Below are positions 59,559 to 64,000 of a DNA stretch of 64,000 bases, one piece after another. Each line of letters starts with the position of its first letter. The first letter of the stretch is position 1. Below the pieces are notes generated by a model. That model was not told the DNA's origin. It did not search any database and worked only from the letters and a program-made list of their open reading frames with translations. Source of the DNA: Poritiphilus sp965212595 (GTDB lineage Bacteria > Bacteroidota > Bacteroidia > Flavobacteriales > Flavobacteriaceae); assembly GCA_965212595.1 (NCBI GenBank), contig CBDBVE010000009.1, forward strand, positions 248,001 through 312,000, in the 5' to 3' direction. Made by a program: the position numbers and the translations under genes.

Positions 59559-61049
59559 ACGTTTGTAAACTGTGGCCTTTCCAATTTTCTCTATTAAGCT
59601 GTAGTGCTGATTAAGGTAAGCTGCAAAATAGGCGTATACCTCCTCCTTATGATCTGCATTAAATGGTATTCTGGCTCCCTTGGTTACAATGATTTTTGGC
59701 GCCTTTTCATGTAGGATGTACTTGAGCTCGTCCAGGCTAGTTTTGCGATCGTTTTCCATATATGTAAAAAGCTGGTCTCTCATCAAATTCGAAGGATGTG
59801 TTGTGGCCTTGGTTATAGGTTTTTGGCCCAACACCCAATACCCTATATGGAATTCAAGAAACCAAATACTGCCTGAATCTAGTTCGTTTTCCACTAAGTA
59901 CTTTGGGACATCAATACCTTCTCCATTGAACAGCGTTTGGTGCTGACTGTAATTTTTGGCTATTGCATAATATTCAAGGTAACTTTCCATAGGGACAAGT
60001 AATAGGAGAAAAACCGATATCCTTACAAACCATTTGGAAGTTGAAATAGGGTAGTGCAGTATAAAGGAAAATAGAAGGAGGATTAAAAAAGGATAAAGCT
60101 GAATTAAATAATGCCCATTTATTTTTCCCACCTTGTAGAAGGAAAATAATATTCCGGCAACTGCTAAAAGCAGTAATGCCAGTTGTTGGTTATTTTGCAA
60201 TACTGCAGTTCTTTTATTCCAGCGAACAAAACCAACTATTAAAAGCGCAATTACGATAATTGGTATTATGGTATCTAGCCGTTCCGAAAAAGGAACCTCT
60301 CCATAAGCAAGGGATGCCTGTATGACAGATTGCCACCATACTTCACCGAACCCTGAGGATGCATATAACAAGTAGAGCAAGGCAACGGGAATAAGAATGC
60401 CAAGCCCAAGTCCTATCATAGAAATTAGGGCGGTACGAAACCCATTTTTTTTGATCAAAAAATAAAAGAGACCAAGCACGAGTAGTAAGACTGCATAAGA
60501 CAAATTCAATTTTGTCATGAGGGCACAGCCGAAAAGCGTACCAGAAACCAGCAAGAGTGGTAATCTTTGCGTATTTATTAGCAGGTAAAGCCCTCCAAGG
60601 AAAAAGAACATGGATAAATGCTCAGACATAACCCCTTGAAGGCTTCCAAATAAACTACTTAGGATTACATAGAAGATGGCAGACCAGATTCCTACTTTTT
60701 TAGTATTAATAGTAGTGCCAATTGCATAGAGAAAAAAGGCTCCTAAAGCAACTACAAGGGTTCCGGCTGCGCGTATGGCTATAAAGCTCTTGCCGAAAAC
60801 TGCGATTACTCCCGCGAAGAATAGAAAAGCCAAGGGAGGTTTTAGGTCCCACAAAAGCGTATAAGGCAGGTGGCCATCTAGCCATGACTGGCCAACTAAT
60901 ATGAATGTACTCTCATCTAAATCTACATAATCCCTGAAAAAAAAGGGAAACCTGATTAATAAGGCTAAAACAAAAAGAAAAAGAAAAACTCTTTTCCTCT
61001 TCAATTCATGGTAGTTGGGTATAAGAGATGTTATAACTTTGTCTAGCAT
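59550..61049 (-). CDS. GT39/ArnT-like membrane glycosyltransferase
   Basis: A 499-aa inner membrane protein with about 10-12 helices. The N-terminal acidic motif after the first helix (Y-V-D-L-D-E-S-T-F) is the catalytic D-E region of PMT/ArnT-type GT-C glycosyltransferases that use polyprenyl-phosphate sugars. The C-terminal part (about 390-499) is a soluble periplasmic domain. The acceptor is unknown; protein or lipid A sugar transfer is the general family role. It is convergent with bioD and divergent from bioA, so it interrupts the biotin genes on the other strand. Confidence 0.85.
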   Translation of the reverse strand: MLDKVITSLIPNYHELKRKRVFLFLFVLALLIRFPFFFRDYVDLDESTFILVGQSWLDGHLPYTLLWDLKPPLAFLFFAGVIAVFGKSFIAIRAAGTLVVALGAFFLYAIGTTINTKKVGIWSAIFYVILSSLFGSLQGVMSEHLSMFFFLGGLYLLINTQRLPLLLVSGTLFGCALMTKLNLSYAVLLLVLGLFYFLIKKNGFRTALISMIGLGLGILIPVALLYLLYASSGFGEVWWQSVIQASLAYGEVPFSERLDTIIPIIVIALLIVGFVRWNKRTAVLQNNQQLALLLLAVAGILFSFYKVGKINGHYLIQLYPFLILLLFSFILHYPISTSKWFVRISVFLLLLVPMESYLEYYAIAKNYSQHQTLFNGEGIDVPKYLVENELDSGSIWFLEFHIGYWVLGQKPITKATTHPSNLMRDQLFTYMENDRKTSLDELKYILHEKAPKIIVTKGARIPFNADHKEEVYAYFAAYLNQHYSLIEKIGKATVYKRLD

Positions 61050-61116
61050 TTAAGATGAGATCAATACGCGGCAACGCAAGAAAGATAAAAAGGAAATTCC
61101 ATTTAATTCTATCCAA

Positions 61117-62385
61117 TTGAAAAATCTCTCCGAACGGGACCAAAAACACCTATGGCATCCGCTTACTCAGCACAAATTGAGGCCAAAAGCTCTGGGGATT
61201 ACAAAAGCAAAGGGAGTTTTTATATACGATGAAAATGGCAAGGAGTACATTGATGGTATTGCTTCATGGTACACCAGTATGTACGGGCATTGTAATGATT
61301 ATATCCTTGAACGTGTTCAGCAGCAAATGCAAGTACTTGATCAAGTGGTCTTTAGTGGTTTTACTCATGAGCCTGCCGTACGCTTATCTGAAACCCTTAT
61401 AGAAATTTTGCCAGACAATCAGGAGAAACTATTTTTTTCTGATAACGGATCTACGGCTGTAGAAGTTGCCATAAAGATGGCCTTGCAATATCACCACAAC
61501 AAAGGAGAAAAGAGAAATGTGCTACTGGCCTTTGAAGAAGGTTTTCACGGAGACACTTTTGGTGCCATGTCTGTTTCAGGCCTTTCTGTCTACAATGGCC
61601 CTTTTGAGGATTTTTTCATTTCCGTAGAACGCGTACAAGTACCCTCAGCAGAGAATATAGAACAACTTCTCCCTCAACTAGAAGAACGCATCAAAATGGG
61701 AGACGTTGCAGGATTCATTTATGAACCCCTTGTTCAGGGTGCAGCTGCGATGAAAATGCACGAGGCCAGATTTTTAGAACAGGTTTTAGATCTGCTACAG
61801 TCTTATGGAGTCATTACCATAGCCGATGAGGTAATGACAGGTTTTGGAAAGACCGGCAAGTATTTTGCCTCAGATCACCTTGAGATTAAACCAGATATCA
61901 TTTGTATGTCTAAAGCATTGACTGCGGGTCTGGTACCTATGGCTGTTACAAGCTGTTCGCAGAAAATCTACGATGCTTTTTACAGCGATGAATTGGCAAA
62001 GGGCCTATTTCACGGGCATACCTATACGGCCAATCCGCTTGCGTGCACTGCCGCTTTAGCAGGGCTAGAATTGCTAAAGTCTGCAGAAATGCAATCTAAT
62101 ATACAGCGGGTCATAAAGTCTCATATGAAGTTCGATAAGGAAATACAAAATCATCCGAAGGTAGGTAGTACCAGGCAATGTGGGGTAATATTTGCTCTAG
62201 ACCTGGACATTGAAATGGAACGCTATGGGAGCTTGCGTGACCAGCTATTCGATTTTTTCATGGCCGATGGTATTTTCCTGCGGCCTTTAGGGAATACGAT
62301 TTATATTTTGGCACCGTATATTATTGAAGAGGCCCAACTTCAACAGGTTTATGACAGCATTCGTAAAGCTTTGGATTATTTCTAG
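61117..62385 (+). CDS. bioA: Adenosylmethionine-8-amino-7-oxononanoate aminotransferase
   Basis: A 422-aa PLP aminotransferase that makes 7,8-diaminopelargonate, using SAM as amino donor. The start region L-S-E-R-D-Q-K-H-L-W-H-P-L-T-Q is diagnostic for BioA. Y-G-H-C-N, G-S-T-A-V-E-V-A-I-K, A-D-E-V-M-T-G-F-G-K-T-G and K266 (C-M-S-K-A-L-T-A-G) follow. The start codon is TTG at 61117 because no ATG lies in frame at the right place. Its TAG stop is shared with the convergent Coa1-like gene as CTAG. It is separated from bioF-bioD by the GT39 gene. Confidence 0.96.
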   Translation: MKNLSERDQKHLWHPLTQHKLRPKALGITKAKGVFIYDENGKEYIDGIASWYTSMYGHCNDYILERVQQQMQVLDQVVFSGFTHEPAVRLSETLIEILPDNQEKLFFSDNGSTAVEVAIKMALQYHHNKGEKRNVLLAFEEGFHGDTFGAMSVSGLSVYNGPFEDFFISVERVQVPSAENIEQLLPQLEERIKMGDVAGFIYEPLVQGAAAMKMHEARFLEQVLDLLQSYGVITIADEVMTGFGKTGKYFASDHLEIKPDIICMSKALTAGLVPMAVTSCSQKIYDAFYSDELAKGLFHGHTYTANPLACTAALAGLELLKSAEMQSNIQRVIKSHMKFDKEIQNHPKVGSTRQCGVIFALDLDIEMERYGSLRDQLFDFFMADGIFLRPLGNTIYILAPYIIEEAQLQQVYDSIRKALDYF

Positions 62386-62828
62386 TTTTCCACGGCTGGG
62401 CTTTCTTCAGACTTTTCTAGCAAATTAAACTCCTCAGCATCAGTGACCTCTAGCCGGATTTCATGATAGACCCATTCATCCTCCTCGCCACTGGCATCGA
62501 TATATAAAGTTCCCTTTCCTTTTGGGCCGCTGACAGGAATACTAAGCTTTGCACTCTTTTTACCGTTTGTCCATTGAATATTGCCCTGTATCATTCCGTC
62601 TTTTTCAATAGGAGAACCCATGGTGGCTACGATTTCTTCATCCTTATTGATTTTTTCTAAAGCGTATTGGTAGGGAGCAGAATCCTCTAGCATTGAAGTA
62701 ACTCCGAAAAAGATCGATCCCATAAATACAACAAATAATACAATAAGTGTCATACAACCACCCAGTGGCACTACCCATTTCCAGTTTCTTTTCCACCAAC
62801 CTGGCTGTGGGACTAATTCATTATCCAT
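62382..62828 (-). CDS. Coa1/Tim21-like cytochrome oxidase assembly family protein
   Basis: A 148-aa protein with an N-terminal P-G-W-W-K-R-N-W-K-W motif, one membrane helix (about 19-41) and a soluble domain containing A-L-E-K-I-N-K-D-E-E-I-V-A-T-M-G-S-P (about 53-70) and a strand-rich end. This layout matches the cytochrome oxidase complex assembly factor 1 (Coa1) family. The name implies a respiratory assembly role, but many bacterial members have not been tested. It lies between the convergent bioA gene and the divergent ketoacyl synthase gene. Confidence 0.75.
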   Translation of the reverse strand: MDNELVPQPGWWKRNWKWVVPLGGCMTLIVLFVVFMGSIFFGVTSMLEDSAPYQYALEKINKDEEIVATMGSPIEKDGMIQGNIQWTNGKKSAKLSIPVSGPKGKGTLYIDASGEEDEWVYHEIRLEVTDAEEFNLLEKSEESPAVEN

Positions 62829-62868
62829 AGTTTTTATTGGAATATCTTTTTATGAAGATAAGAACTTT

Positions 62869-62876
62869 TATTTTTG
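62869..62876 (+). promoter_or_regulatory. -7 box for the ketoacyl synthase gene
   Basis: TATTTTTG matches TAnnTTTG and ends 14 bases before the chosen ATG at 62891. It lies inside the longer possible ORF that would start at 62852, which supports the shorter start. Confidence 0.5.
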
Positions 62877-62890
62877 CCCAAATTCTTCTG

Positions 62891-64000
62891 ATGATCAATA
62901 GCCCAATATCAATTGTAGCCTTTGGATCTGTTTCTGGCTTAGGAGGTTCCGAAAACACTATTTGGAGCAACTATAAGGAAAATGTACATTTTATTCAACA
63001 GAAGTTGATTGGGAATGCCCAAAGCTGGGTTTCTCCTCTGAATCCTGAACTTGATGAAGAAATTACAAGTTTAAGACAATCTCAGCCTTATTATAGTGAT
63101 CTGGATGAAAGTGTGCTGTATGCCATTGCCGCGGCAAGAAGGGCAGTTGCTAAAACCGGATGGGATACTTCAGAGAATTACGGAATCAACATAGGGTCTT
63201 CCAGAGGGGCAACCTCATTATTTGAACAATATCACCAGGAGTTTATTTTAAACAAGCAGATTGCCACTCTAAGCTCACCTACAACCACTTTAGGAAACAT
63301 TTCATCCTGGGTTGCAAGTGATCTAGGTAGCAATGGCCCCGAATTTTCCCATTCCATAACCTGCTCCACTGCTTTGCACGCTTTGCTGAATGGGATAGCC
63401 TGGATAAATAGTGCCATGGCTTCACGGTTTTTGGTAGGAGGTAGCGAGGCACCCCTTACACCATTTACCATAGCGCAAATGCAAGCCCTTAAAATTTACT
63501 CAAGAGAAGAAAGTGATTATCCCAGCAGGCCACTGGATTTTGATAAAACACAGAATACTATGGTTTTAGGAGAAGGCGCCTGTGTTGCCGCTCTGGAAAA
63601 AGGAATTTCTAATGAAGCTCTGGCAATTGTAGAAGGCGTGGGATATGCCACAGAGCCGCTGCAACATCCCGTATCCATTTCGGCCGATGCGGTCTGCTTT
63701 CAGAAATCGATGAAAATGGCTTTAGGAAACTTAAGACCAGAAGAAATCGATGTTGTTGTAATGCACGCACCCGGAACTGTAAAGGGAGATTTGTCTGAAT
63801 TGAAGGCAATTCAAAAAATCTTCGGTACTCAATTGCCTGCTCTTACCACCAATAAATGGAAAATTGGACATACGTTTGGAGCTTCCGGAATGTTAAGTGT
63901 AGAAATGGCTTGCCTAATGCTAAGGCATCAAGAGTTTGTCGCTCCTCCCTTTCAGGCTGCCGGAGGAATTCCGGATAAACTCAATCGGATTCTGGTAAAT
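62891..64000 (+). CDS. Beta-ketoacyl synthase, partial
   Basis: An ORF open to the window end (370 residues seen) beginning M-I-N-S-P-I-S-I-V-A-F-G-S-V-S-G-L-G, the usual start of KAS condensing enzymes. An in-frame ATG at 62852 would add 13 residues but contains the predicted promoter. The active-site cysteine is C158 (S-I-T-C-S-T-A-L-H-A), and the two catalytic histidines are in V-M-H-A-P-G-T-V-K-G and K-I-G-H-T-F-G-A-S-G-M-L, so the Cys-His-His triad is complete. Its position after bioA suggests a part in making the pimeloyl precursor of biotin; that is inference. Confidence 0.88.
   Translation, partial: MINSPISIVAFGSVSGLGGSENTIWSNYKENVHFIQQKLIGNAQSWVSPLNPELDEEITSLRQSQPYYSDLDESVLYAIAAARRAVAKTGWDTSENYGINIGSSRGATSLFEQYHQEFILNKQIATLSSPTTTLGNISSWVASDLGSNGPEFSHSITCSTALHALLNGIAWINSAMASRFLVGGSEAPLTPFTIAQMQALKIYSREESDYPSRPLDFDKTQNTMVLGEGACVAALEKGISNEALAIVEGVGYATEPLQHPVSISADAVCFQKSMKMALGNLRPEEIDVVVMHAPGTVKGDLSELKAIQKIFGTQLPALTTNKWKIGHTFGASGMLSVEMACLMLRHQEFVAPPFQAAGGIPDKLNRILVN

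Noticed and set aside
62852..62890. Earlier in-frame ATG for the ketoacyl synthase
   Set aside because: It contains the predicted -7 box and adds residues outside the family's usual N-terminus.
1..64000. CRISPR arrays, IS elements, prophage, integrons and tRNA/rRNA genes
   Set aside because: None seen: no spaced repeat series, no transposase or integrase, no phage structural genes, and no tRNA or rRNA sequence.

Overview
The window looks like a chromosomal segment of a marine-type Flavobacteriaceae bacterium (phylum Bacteroidota). The sequence is AT-rich. Secreted proteins follow the N-terminal pattern MKK..hydrophobic..AQ. There are four TonB-dependent receptors (TBDRs), DUF4270, DUF5689 and DUF3108 proteins, and short Bacteroidota-type -7 promoter boxes (TAnnTTTG) ahead of many genes, with little Shine-Dalgarno signal. 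I see no rRNA, tRNA, CRISPR array, IS element or prophage. Coding density is high, with many convergent gene ends that touch or overlap.

Layout. 1-5 kb: end of ileS, a DksA/TraR-like gene, a DUF4097-like secreted protein, lspA, 5-formyl-THF cyclo-ligase and uvrC. 5-14 kb: patatin-type outer membrane phospholipase, 4-hydroxyphenylpyruvate dioxygenase, a candidate small RNA, DUF3108, a tryptophan 2,3-dioxygenase family protein, M23 peptidase lipoprotein and pgi. 14-23 kb: two paralogous TBDRs flanking a four-helix membrane protein, a DUF1080 protein and a secreted endonuclease/exonuclease/phosphatase (EEP) enzyme, followed by a DUF5689 plus lamin-tail lipoprotein. This may be a surface nucleic-acid or phosphate scavenging locus. 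23-28 kb: PAS sensor kinase with a single-domain response regulator, then katG divergent from an ankyrin protein. 28-46 kb: omega-amidase-like enzyme, Ig-like lipoprotein, comF, coiled-coil protein, glyS, TBDR, small beta-barrel, xth-type AP endonuclease, tas-type aldo/keto reductase, proline iminopeptidase-like lipoprotein, radA, a 53-aa membrane protein, and a panC-panD-flippase-esterase-like operon. 45-55 kb: truncated glycogen-synthase-like protein, DUF4270, glmS, TBDR, atpD-atpC. 55-64 kb: GNAT and M61 peptidase, then a biotin region (bioF, DUF2007, bioD, bioA and a ketoacyl synthase cut by the window end) with a GT39 glycosyltransferase and a Coa1-like protein in between.

Points most worth following up are the two-receptor/EEP/DUF5689 locus, a promoter-to-terminator small RNA candidate near 8.8 kb, a dyad inside the katG promoter, probable leaderless starts for glyS and bioF, several proteins that have lost their family's key residues (DksA-like, M23, esterase-like and GT5-like), and stop codons shared by convergent genes.
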